From assembly GCA_026193675.1 (NCBI GenBank), contig JAPHSO010000046.1:1-7053 (forward strand): a stretch of DNA of 7,053 nucleotides. The letters run 5' to 3'. The notes under the pieces were generated by a model that was not told the origin of the DNA, did no database searches, and saw only the letters and a list, made by a program, of their open reading frames with translations. This DNA is from Gammaproteobacteria bacterium. Lineage in GTDB: Bacteria; Pseudomonadota; Gammaproteobacteria; Thiohalomonadales; Thiohalomonadaceae. The position numbers were made by a program, and so were the translations under genes. Below are positions 1 through 6,159 of the stretch, in pieces; the first letter of the stretch is position 1; each line of letters opens with the position of its first letter.

Positions 1-594
1 CATGAGCTGATTCTTGTGGATGGCGGCAGCAGTGATACAACCATTTCTCTTTCTAAACCACTGGTGGATCAGGATCTGACTTCAAAATCGGGGCGCGCAC
101 GTCAGATGAACCGGGGGGCTGCGGTTGCAGAGAATGAGGTTCTACTGTTTCTTCATGCCGATACTCAACTGCCTGCTGATACCGTTCAACAGATTGACGT
201 AGTGCTTAAGGGATATATGAAGGTGTGGGGGCGATTTGATGTGACACTCTCAGGCGAGAACTTCATGTTTCGAGTGATCGAGCGGATGATCAATCTACGT
301 TCTTGTCTCACCGGTGTGGCGACAGGAGATCAAGCTATTTTTGTGCGTAGAGCGGTTTTTGAGCAGTTCGGTGGTTATGCCCAGATTCCGCTGATGGAGG
401 ATGTGGCGTTATCAAAAACGTTAAGATCTATCTCACGCCCATGTTGCATCAAGTCGCCCGTTGTCACATCAAGCCGTCGGTGGGAGGAGCATGGAATCTT
501 CAAAACAATTGGACTGATGTGGTGGCTACGTTTTCAATATTTCATTGGTATAGATCCTTCAAAGTTAGCTAATAGCTATCGCTATAAGGATTAA
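1..594 (+). CDS. Glycosyltransferase, rSAM/selenodomain-associated transferase 2 type (5' partial)
   Basis: This is a GT-A fold, family-2-like glycosyltransferase of the type catalogued as rSAM/selenodomain-associated transferase 2 (TIGR04283). The frame is open from base 1 (HELILVDGGSSD), so the GTG at 16 is an internal valine and the true start lies upstream. About 30 N-terminal residues are missing by comparison with the family; 197 are present. Visible motifs, numbered from the first codon here, are DGGSSD (7-12), GRARQMNRGA (around 32-41), LFLHADT (49-55, the DxD-like nucleotide-sugar and metal site), GRFDVTLSG, the TGDQAIFVRR block (around 108-116), LMEDVALS (around 131-138, candidate catalytic acid) and SSRRWEEHG (around 157-165). 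There is no membrane anchor in the visible part, so it is probably cytoplasmic. The stop is one base before the next gene's GTG, so the two are surely co-transcribed. The donor and acceptor cannot be read from sequence. A role in arsenosugar or related metabolite synthesis is inferred from the family's usual neighbours. Confidence 0.9.
   Translation, partial: HELILVDGGSSDTTISLSKPLVDQDLTSKSGRARQMNRGAAVAENEVLLFLHADTQLPADTVQQIDVVLKGYMKVWGRFDVTLSGENFMFRVIERMINLRSCLTGVATGDQAIFVRRAVFEQFGGYAQIPLMEDVALSKTLRSISRPCCIKSPVVTSSRRWEEHGIFKTIGLMWWLRFQYFIGIDPSKLANSYRYKD
586..590 (+). promoter_or_regulatory. Ribosome binding site supporting the GTG start at 596
   Basis: AAGGA lies five bases before the GTG at 596, inside the last codons of the upstream glycosyltransferase. 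It supports GTG as the true start of the second gene and suggests that both are translated from one message by coupling. Confidence 0.65.
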
Positions 595-595
595 A

Positions 596-1249
596 GTGAC
601 TAGCAGAAAGCTTATTATCCTGGCCAAGGCTCCGATAGTGGGACATGCCAAAAGTCGTATGATTCCGCTGTTGGGTAGCGAGGGTGCTGCCCGGCTTCAT
701 CAGGAGTTGACACATTGGCTTCTCACTAAAATGGGTAACAGTCCAGATTATGAGACTGAACTCTGGTGCGCCTCTGATATCGATCATCCCTTTTTTGTTG
801 AATGTGCCGCTGAATTTGCTATCACCCTTAAACTGCAACAGGGGGATGACCTGGGCGAGCGACAGCTATTCGCAATGATGAGTGGTCTGGCCAATGCTAA
901 ATCTGTAGTGATGGTCGGTAGTGATGTGGCATCACTCATTATGAGTGATATTGAAAACGCGTTTCAGGCGATAGAACAGGGCAAGCAGGTTGTGATTGCC
1001 CCTGCTGAAGATGGGGGCTATGGTTTAATCGGAGGTTCGAGAGTTGCGAAAGATCTATTTAGTGGGATTCCATGGGGTACTCATCAGGTATATGAGGCGA
1101 TGGTCAACAACCTCAACAGGCTGGAGTTTGAGTGGCAGGCGTTGCCAGAGGTGTGGGATCTCGATTGCCCAGAGGAACTGGTCAGGTTAGGGAGGCACCC
1201 TTTAATTTCAGAGGCGCTGCTGAAAATATTAGAAGTAAACGGGTTGTAA
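596..1249 (+). CDS. DUF2064 protein, rSAM/selenodomain-associated transferase 1 type
   Basis: A 217-residue protein of the DUF2064 / TIGR04282 family, which has a GT-A-like nucleotidyltransferase fold related to cofactor guanylyl- and cytidylyltransferases. The molecular activity of most members is unproven. Recognisable blocks are KAPIVGHAKSRMIPLLG (11-27, the family's nucleotide-loop region), GDDLGERQ (83-90), VVMVGSD (104-110, with the metal-binding-type Asp110), IAPAEDGGYGLIG (134-146, the most diagnostic block), IPWGTHQVYEAM (158-169) and WDLDCPEEL (187-195). The length is normal. The start is GTG, chosen because AAGGA sits at the right distance and the previous gene stops one base earlier. 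Two motifs are weaker than usual: the family generally has GTDCP where this protein has GSDVA, and a PxPGxxKTRL-like loop where this one has IVGHAKSRM. It may therefore have altered specificity or low activity. It is clearly paired with the upstream glycosyltransferase. Confidence 0.88.
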   Translation: MTSRKLIILAKAPIVGHAKSRMIPLLGSEGAARLHQELTHWLLTKMGNSPDYETELWCASDIDHPFFVECAAEFAITLKLQQGDDLGERQLFAMMSGLANAKSVVMVGSDVASLIMSDIENAFQAIEQGKQVVIAPAEDGGYGLIGGSRVAKDLFSGIPWGTHQVYEAMVNNLNRLEFEWQALPEVWDLDCPEELVRLGRHPLISEALLKILEVNGL

Positions 1250-1271
1250 TGAATATCGAGGATTCTACTTT

Positions 1272-1304
1272 GCAGCTCGGTTCCCGCTGCTGAGTTTGAG
1301 CTGT
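1272..1304. terminator. Weak hairpin in the convergent intergenic gap
   Basis: The 75-base gap between two gene blocks that end facing each other holds a six-base inverted repeat, CAGCTC (1273-1278) with GAGCTG (1298-1303), extendable by one G-T pair. A competing shorter stem, GCAGC (1272-1276) with GCTGC (1286-1290), overlaps it. Neither stem is followed by a T run on either strand, so this is not a classic intrinsic terminator. The position fits a terminator for both directions, but Rho-dependent ending is equally possible. No other feature is visible between 1250 and 1324. Confidence 0.22.
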
Positions 1305-1324
1305 TGTTACAAATGGATGATTAG

Positions 1325-1891
1325 TTAAAACGACTCACCCCGGAAGTAAAAATAGTCCCACGGAGTATCAGTAGTTCCTCTTAGGGTTGCCAACAGTTTA
1401 TCTCCGGGTACCGCTTCACTCTCAAAGATACCCCACACCTTAATAAAAAATCGGCCAAAACCGGCGCTCTTGTTCCAGCGTAGCTGCTCCAGAGAGATAT
1501 CATTTTCACAACTGGGGCAGTGCCACGGCGTGCGATCCCTTTTCCATGCGTCGATAATCGGTTGCCATGCCGTCTCACGATGACCACATACTGGGCAGCG
1601 CAACGGTTTAACGTTACTGCCGCTAATAAACTGTTTCTCATCAAAGGGCCCATAAAACTCTATATGGCAGAACTCATCACCGGTCTTACCCGGTTCGCCG
1701 AGAGAGACCACGGGAGAACAGCCGAGAAATGTGAGATGAATCATCAACGCCTCTCCAGGTTGATAGTGCTGTCGCCCCTCAAATTGAAATGGATCTGATA
1801 TAAAACCGATCTCCTGGAGTTGTTTGGTTAGGTTCACCAGATCAGGTAACTGATCGGTTGAGGGTGTCAGCAGAAGAATGTTGCTATCCAT
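1325..1891 (-). CDS. Zinc-ribbon hypothetical protein of unknown function
   Basis: A 188-residue soluble protein that I do not recognise as any named family. It has no signal peptide and no membrane segment. The middle holds two paired-cysteine knuckles, CPVC (99-102) followed by GH, and CPSC (125-128), 22 residues apart, as in a four-cysteine zinc ribbon. The flanks are rich in aromatic residues; the tail (TPWDYFYFRGESF) looks like a conserved ending. Two starts are possible. ATG at 1900 has AGGAG touching it with no spacer. ATG at 1891 has the same AGGAG nine bases upstream, which is workable, so I chose 1891; the longer form would add MPT. The chosen start overlaps the M61 peptidase stop by eight bases, implying translational coupling. 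As last gene of the block, it may assist or regulate the peptidase, but that is inference only. Confidence 0.8.
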   Translation of the reverse strand: MDSNILLLTPSTDQLPDLVNLTKQLQEIGFISDPFQFEGRQHYQPGEALMIHLTFLGCSPVVSLGEPGKTGDEFCHIEFYGPFDEKQFISGSNVKPLRCPVCGHRETAWQPIIDAWKRDRTPWHCPSCENDISLEQLRWNKSAGFGRFFIKVWGIFESEAVPGDKLLATLRGTTDTPWDYFYFRGESF

Positions 1892-3695
1892 TGTCGGCAT
1901 CTCCTAACCAGCTGTTCAGGTGTATATTGTGACTATCATTAATTTCCAGGTAGCAGCTGTTTTTGGGAGCCTGTTGAGTCGTTAGATTGATCTCCAGCAG
2001 CTCATCGCGACGGAAGAGATGCAGGGTGATCGGCTGCTCAGGACCGATTCGTTCAAGCTGTTTGTCAAAGTTGCTACCGTTCATCTCAATGCCATTGAGG
2101 GCGATGATGCGATCCTGGGCTGAGATACCGGCAATTTGAGCAGAACTTCCATCATGTACGATGGTCACCTTGAGGCCATTGGGTTGTGCAGCATATTTGA
2201 TGCCCAGTGTGGTGGTCGTTGTCTGTTCGCTGCTGGCACCACCCAGATCACTACTCGATGTCGCTGTGCGTCGTTGCAGAAGGATTCCAAATGGTTCAAG
2301 CAGAGGACTGAGATCAAGCTCTTCGGTGCTACGCAGAGCATGGTCAAAAAATGGTTTTAGCTCAACACCGGTCACCCGCTCAATCAGATCCTCAAGTCCA
2401 TCTTCATCAACACCGATCAGTGGTTTGCCATGATGTTGCCATAGCTCACGTTTAACATCGTCGAGACTTTTTTGATCACCACTTTCTGTGCGAATCGTTA
2501 GATCGAGCGCCAGGGCAATTAACGCCCCCTTGGCGTAGTAACTGACAATGGCGTTGGGAGCATTCTCATCCTGTTTGTAGAACTTACTCCAGGCATCGAA
2601 ACTCGACTCGGTGACCGACTGTTTAAAACGACCCGCACCCCGTTCAACACGGGTGATGGTTTGCCCTAGCAGTTCAAGATAGCTATCACGATCGATACAA
2701 CCGCTACGTAGCAGGGTGAGGTCATCGTAGTAGGAGGTGACCCCCTCAAAAAACCAGAGTAGCGACGTGTGGCTCTCCTGGCTGAGATCATAGGGGATAA
2801 ACACGGCAGGTTTGATCCGCTTGATATTCCAGCTATGAAAATATTCGTGGCTACAGAGACCGAGGAACTGGCGATAACCATTGCTTACCTTGTCCATCCC
2901 TTTATGGGGCAGGTCGTCGCGATTACAAAGCAGGCTGGTGGAGCTACGATGCTCCAGACCGCCATAACCATCACCAACGGCCATCACCTGAAACAGATAA
3001 TTTTCAAAAGGGGCTTCACCAAACATCTCAATCTGACTTTCACAGATTCGAGTCAGGTCTTGAATCAGTCGCTGCTCATCGCAGTCGTGGCGGCCGGTGA
3101 TGACCATCGCATGAGGAATACCTGCAGCAGAGAATTCGATCAGGCTAAAGCTGCCCATCTCAACGGGATGGTCGATCAGCTCATCGTAATTGGCCGCTTG
3201 ATAGCTTCCAAAACGGCAGGTTTCGGCAGTTAGCCTCGGCAGGGTGGTGGCCACCCGCCATTGGGCAGCGTAGTCGCGCTCAGGTGCCATGATCTCAACC
3301 GAGCAGGGATTATCACTCTGACCACACACCTCAAGAAACAGGCTGGTACCGTTAAAGTAGCCATGGCTCTGATCGAGGTGGGCGGTGCGTACCGAAAGAT
3401 CCCAGGCATAGACAGAGTAGCTGATGAGCAGCGGACCATTGCATGGTGCAAATTGCCAGCTCTGCTTGTCTGTTTTATTGAAAATGACAGGATTGTTGTC
3501 ATCTGCAGCGTGTGCCTCAAGGGTGACGATGTTTTTGGCAAAGTCACGAATCATGTAACTGCCCGGGATCCATGCCGGGAGGGTCAATCGCTGCCCTTCT
3601 GGATCGGGTTGGGCAATGGTCAGTTTGACCTGGAACAGATGTGCCTCAGGATTGATAGGTATAACGCGGTAGTGAATGTTGTGCTGATTTTCCAA
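1884..3695 (-). CDS. M61 family zinc metallopeptidase with C-terminal PDZ domain
   Basis: A 603-residue peptidase of MEROPS family M61 (glycyl aminopeptidase-like). The N-terminal beta domain (about 1-190) carries the family block around AWIPGSYMIRDFAKNI (41-56). The catalytic domain shows GGLEH (245-249), the zinc-binding HEYFH (283-287, with Glu284 as catalytic base) followed by SWNIKRIKP, and LWFFEG (313-318), whose Glu317 is the presumed third zinc ligand. A PDZ domain fills about 498-575 (TLGIKYAAQ, AGISAQDRIIALNG, ITLHLFRRDELLEI), after a Ser/Thr-rich linker at 478-496. The length is typical. No signal peptide is present, so the enzyme should be cytoplasmic. The start is TTG: an in-frame TAA sits one codon upstream, which rules out a longer form, and only a weak GAG stands eight bases before. 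It begins nine bases after the GNAT stop. Natural substrates of bacterial M61 enzymes are poorly known; an aminopeptidase acting on Gly or Ala N termini is the family precedent. Confidence 0.93.
   Translation of the reverse strand: MENQHNIHYRVIPINPEAHLFQVKLTIAQPDPEGQRLTLPAWIPGSYMIRDFAKNIVTLEAHAADDNNPVIFNKTDKQSWQFAPCNGPLLISYSVYAWDLSVRTAHLDQSHGYFNGTSLFLEVCGQSDNPCSVEIMAPERDYAAQWRVATTLPRLTAETCRFGSYQAANYDELIDHPVEMGSFSLIEFSAAGIPHAMVITGRHDCDEQRLIQDLTRICESQIEMFGEAPFENYLFQVMAVGDGYGGLEHRSSTSLLCNRDDLPHKGMDKVSNGYRQFLGLCSHEYFHSWNIKRIKPAVFIPYDLSQESHTSLLWFFEGVTSYYDDLTLLRSGCIDRDSYLELLGQTITRVERGAGRFKQSVTESSFDAWSKFYKQDENAPNAIVSYYAKGALIALALDLTIRTESGDQKSLDDVKRELWQHHGKPLIGVDEDGLEDLIERVTGVELKPFFDHALRSTEELDLSPLLEPFGILLQRRTATSSSDLGGASSEQTTTTTLGIKYAAQPNGLKVTIVHDGSSAQIAGISAQDRIIALNGIEMNGSNFDKQLERIGPEQPITLHLFRRDELLEINLTTQQAPKNSCYLEINDSHNIHLNSWLGDADNG
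1901..1905 (-). promoter_or_regulatory. Ribosome binding site that decides the zinc-ribbon gene start
   Basis: On the minus strand AGGAG directly abuts an ATG at 1900 but stands nine bases before the in-frame ATG at 1891. The spacing favours the downstream ATG. The site lies inside the final codons of the M61 peptidase gene. Confidence 0.6.
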
Positions 3696-3704
3696 GGGTT
3701 ATTC

Positions 3705-4160
3705 TCATCTAGACCGCACATCGCGGCTCATATTGATATGGGGAATGCCGGCGTCCATAAACGCTTCGCCGTGACATTCAAATCCCAACTTCTCATAAAA
3801 AGGTATCGCTGAGATCTGGGCAGCAAGCTCTAGCTGTCGGTATCCCAACCGTTCAGCCTGCCGGAAAATATCCATCATCATTGCTGTTCCGACCCCGCAG
3901 CTGCGCCACTCTCTGACCACTGCAACTCGACCTATATGTGCATCACTCAGCAGGCGCGCGGTCCCAATGATGTTTCCCTCTGCGGAGATGGCTTTCAGGT
4001 GTAGGGCATCATCATCACGGCCGTCCCACTCCAACTCCTCTGGAACCGACTGTTCGATAATAAAAACTTCACGACGAATCTGCTGCAGTTGCACTCTCTC
4101 TTGCTGCCAGTCGGCGGTACTGATGCTGAAGCGCTCACTCGTCGTCAAGGTAGAGAGCAC
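3705..4160 (-). CDS. GNAT family N-acetyltransferase (ElaA-like)
   Basis: A 151-residue single-domain acetyl-CoA-dependent acyltransferase. The N-terminal half has the IRREVFIIEQSVPEELEWD block (28-46), typical of the ElaA/YjdJ-like GNAT branch, then NIIGTARLL (63-71) on the central strands. The acetyl-CoA pyrophosphate loop is RSCGVG (86-91), and the C-terminal IPFYEKLGFECHGEAF (119-134) is the usual GNAT ending. The substrate is unknown. The start is taken as GTG at 4160, overlapping the end of the roxA coding region by 26 bases; TTG at 4148 is an alternative, and neither has a strong ribosome site, so reinitiation from the upstream gene is likely. The M61 gene follows after nine bases. As I recall, related gammaproteobacteria, for example pseudomonads, also carry a GNAT gene near purB and roxA. 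This makes a shared role plausible but unproven. Confidence 0.9.
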   Translation of the reverse strand: MLSTLTTSERFSISTADWQQERVQLQQIRREVFIIEQSVPEELEWDGRDDDALHLKAISAEGNIIGTARLLSDAHIGRVAVVREWRSCGVGTAMMMDIFRQAERLGYRQLELAAQISAIPFYEKLGFECHGEAFMDAGIPHINMSRDVRSR

Positions 4161-5307
4161 CCAGATTATAGAGTTCAGTAATTAGCTGTAACAGATCATT
4201 ATTGCCAAGATGGGGCTCAATCTCTTCCAGCATCATCAGGCGCTGTCCACAGAGCAGTTTGACCCCTTCCATCATCTCTCGGTTGATGGCAAATGCCTCG
4301 CCGGCAACAAACAGGACAGGCTCATCGGTTGGATTGGCAGCCGAATCGATATAGCTGAAGCGCGCATATTCACTACGCCAGAGTGAGCCGGCATTGTTAA
4401 TTTTTTGTTTCAGCGCTTCGCCAGAGAGAGTCTGCTCGGGCTCAGGCAGATAGTGGCCGGGAGGGACGGCTGTGGTGTAGCATCCAAACCAGTGGTTCAG
4501 CTCATCATCACTCTGTTGGGGAATCTCCCGCAGGATTGTGCGAATTGCATTTAGGTCTGCTGGAGCGATCTCCCCAGGATTAAGCTGCAGGGTACGTTGA
4601 GAATCCTCGTAGAAACTCTCCTCATTGCTGTCGGCCATCTGGGCCAGAATCTCTGCAAAGTGACGACTAATGAGATCAACCTTTGAGGGGGCACGGAAAC
4701 CGACTGAGATGGTGATGCAGTCCTCAAGCGCCACCCCATTGTGGACAACACCGGGTGGCAGATAGAGCATGTCGCCCTGTTCGAGCACCCACTCCTGTTC
4801 AGGTTTAAAATCTTTCAGCACCCGCAGCGGCAGATTGGGGATCAGCTGCTCCTCACCACAGGGCTGATGGCTGATCTGCCAGCGTCGACGCCCCGGCCCC
4901 TGAATCAGAAAGACATCGTAGTTGTCGGCATGGGGGCCAACGGTGCCATGCTCAGGGGCAAAGCTGACCATCACATCATCGAGACGCCAGTTGGGCAGGA
5001 AGTTAAAGCGATCCTGCAGTAGTGCAAATTCAGGGATATGTTTGTTGATCTCCTGAATCAAAAGGCTCCAGTGTGTATCTGGAAGTGGGGTGAGATCCTC
5101 CTCCTTGAAGGGGCCATTACGTAGCTGCCATTCTGGCTGTTCCTGTAGCAGACGTGACTCCACATCCTCTTCCAGCGCCAGACCGCCGAGCTCTTCGGGA
5201 GTGACCGGACACTTAAAGTCGGCAACAGCGCCACGTACCAGTAGCGGTTTCTGTTGCCAGTATTCACTCAGAAATTGCTGCGGGGTGAGATCGCCGAGAA
5301 GTTTCAT
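4135..5307 (-). CDS. roxA: Ribosomal protein uL16 (L16) 3-hydroxylase, JmjC-type oxygenase
   Basis: A 390-residue 2-oxoglutarate- and Fe(II)-dependent oxygenase of the RoxA/YcfD family; the E. coli member hydroxylates an arginine of 50S protein L16. The N-terminal part (1-110) includes YWQQKPLLVRGA (16-27), typical of these ribosomal oxygenases. The JmjC/cupin core carries the iron triad His126 and Asp128 (GPHADNYDVF) and His189 (LPPGVVHNG). GPGRRRW (137-143), with an arginine placed to bind 2-oxoglutarate, and SVGFRAPS (201-208) are also family blocks. A helical dimerisation segment (about 210-300) and a C-terminal winged-helix-like region (about 310-390) follow. The length is close to the E. 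coli protein's roughly 373. The ATG start has GGGA six bases upstream. The gene begins 24 bases after the DUF3530 stop, and its end overlaps the GNAT gene by 26 bases. All catalytic residues are present, so it should be active in the cytoplasm. Confidence 0.93.
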   Translation of the reverse strand: MKLLGDLTPQQFLSEYWQQKPLLVRGAVADFKCPVTPEELGGLALEEDVESRLLQEQPEWQLRNGPFKEEDLTPLPDTHWSLLIQEINKHIPEFALLQDRFNFLPNWRLDDVMVSFAPEHGTVGPHADNYDVFLIQGPGRRRWQISHQPCGEEQLIPNLPLRVLKDFKPEQEWVLEQGDMLYLPPGVVHNGVALEDCITISVGFRAPSKVDLISRHFAEILAQMADSNEESFYEDSQRTLQLNPGEIAPADLNAIRTILREIPQQSDDELNHWFGCYTTAVPPGHYLPEPEQTLSGEALKQKINNAGSLWRSEYARFSYIDSAANPTDEPVLFVAGEAFAINREMMEGVKLLCGQRLMMLEEIEPHLGNNDLLQLITELYNLGALYLDDE

Positions 5308-5331
5308 ATTTGATCCCAGAAGATTCTGTCT

Positions 5332-6120
5332 CTACTTGTAGGTTTCGTTGAGCCAGCCCGAGACCGCCTCTACCAGTTCATCACCCTTGTCGACAAAGTA
5401 GTGGTCTGAGTCGTCAACACGAATCTGCTTTGAGAGTCTGTTACCCGCCTTCTGAATTTGACTCAAGCGTTCAGGCGCCATACGGATCACCGCAGGAAAA
5501 TCCTCTTCACCATAGAGATCCAGGATCGGCACCTTCATCTTGTCGAGAGGAAATGGTTTGGCCATCTTCTGCTTGTAGTCGGTGGCTCCCATACCGATAC
5601 CGACATACCCTGCGATCTGGTCATCACCATTCAGGTCGATCCAGTTCATCGCCATGTGGGCACCACAACTGTGGGCAATCAGCACAATGCGCTTAAAACC
5701 TTTCTGTTTGAGGTGCGCAATGGCGGCCTCAATTCGGGGATAAGATTCAGGGAAGGTGGGGACGTAGTCGAAATATTTTGCCCCCTTGCTCAGAACCGGC
5801 ATCTGCAGAGACAGCGTGTGCCAGCCCTGTTCGGGAAGCAACGTACGCAGAGGTTTGATCACCTGCTCCCACTCTGGATGGAGTCCCCGGCCATGCAGAA
5901 TAATCGCCGCTCCGCGGACACTGTTGCTATCACTCTCCATCTCAATGGCAAGAAATTCTCGACCATCAGCGCTGAGTTCAAGTGACTCGCCATCCATAAT
6001 CGAGTCGACAATCTGGTTTGCGATGCGCTGCTCTCTTTCAGTGTCAGCGGCAAAGCTGATGCCAGAAAGAAGCAATCCTAATGTTACTAGAAAAATGCGT
6101 TTTAGATGCTGGTTCGACAC
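5332..6120 (-). CDS. DUF3530 family secreted alpha/beta hydrolase
   Basis: A 262-residue predicted periplasmic protein. It begins with a Sec signal peptide: Lys7 and Arg8, a hydrophobic stretch FLVTLGLLLSGI (10-21), and a likely cleavage after SFA (22-24). There is no lipobox cysteine. The body is an alpha/beta hydrolase resembling DUF3530: GAAIILHGRGLHPEWEQVIKPLR (70-92), then LIAHSCGAHMAMNW (147-160) with candidate nucleophile Ser151, ILDLYGEEDFPA (199-210) with candidate acid Asp207, and DDSDHYF (236-242) with candidate His240. The order and spacing form a plausible complete triad. The substrate is unknown; esterase or lipase-like activity is only a fold-level guess. The start is GTG, chosen because AGGGAG stands seven bases upstream and the signal peptide begins sensibly there. 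It sits 39 bases after purB and 24 before roxA, an odd place for an exported enzyme. Confidence 0.85.
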   Translation of the reverse strand: MSNQHLKRIFLVTLGLLLSGISFAADTEREQRIANQIVDSIMDGESLELSADGREFLAIEMESDSNSVRGAAIILHGRGLHPEWEQVIKPLRTLLPEQGWHTLSLQMPVLSKGAKYFDYVPTFPESYPRIEAAIAHLKQKGFKRIVLIAHSCGAHMAMNWIDLNGDDQIAGYVGIGMGATDYKQKMAKPFPLDKMKVPILDLYGEEDFPAVIRMAPERLSQIQKAGNRLSKQIRVDDSDHYFVDKGDELVEAVSGWLNETYK

Positions 6121-6125
6121 TCAAA

Positions 6126-6133
6126 CTCTCCCT
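6126..6133 (-). promoter_or_regulatory. Strong ribosome binding site for the GTG start at 6120
   Basis: AGGGAGAG on the minus strand ends five bases before the GTG at 6120 (its AGGGAG core ends seven before). It is the best Shine-Dalgarno sequence in the window and fixes the otherwise uncertain non-ATG start of the DUF3530 gene. No convincing -35/-10 pair is seen in the 39 bases after purB. Confidence 0.65.
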
Positions 6134-6159
6134 GTATTAATGGCTGTTTCGTAGTTTGG

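Noticed and set aside
16..18. GTG at 16 as the start of the glycosyltransferase
   Set aside because: The five upstream codons continue the conserved HELILVDGGSSD strand, so the gene runs off the window and this is an internal valine.
2769..3233. Long plus-strand open frame of 154 codons inside the M61 gene
   Set aside because: It lies wholly antisense to a well-conserved peptidase, has no recognisable domain, and looks like a codon-bias shadow.
3706..3708. ATG at 3708 as an upstream start for the M61 gene
   Set aside because: It is out of frame with the peptidase, and an in-frame TAA separates the peptidase from anything upstream.
3261..3812. Plus-strand open frame of 183 codons across the M61 and GNAT ends
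   Set aside because: It is antisense to two clear protein families with conserved motifs, and no family match is visible in its translation.
5458..5985. Plus-strand open frame of 175 codons antisense to the DUF3530 gene
   Set aside because: The opposite strand has a signal peptide, ribosome site and hydrolase motifs; this frame has none.
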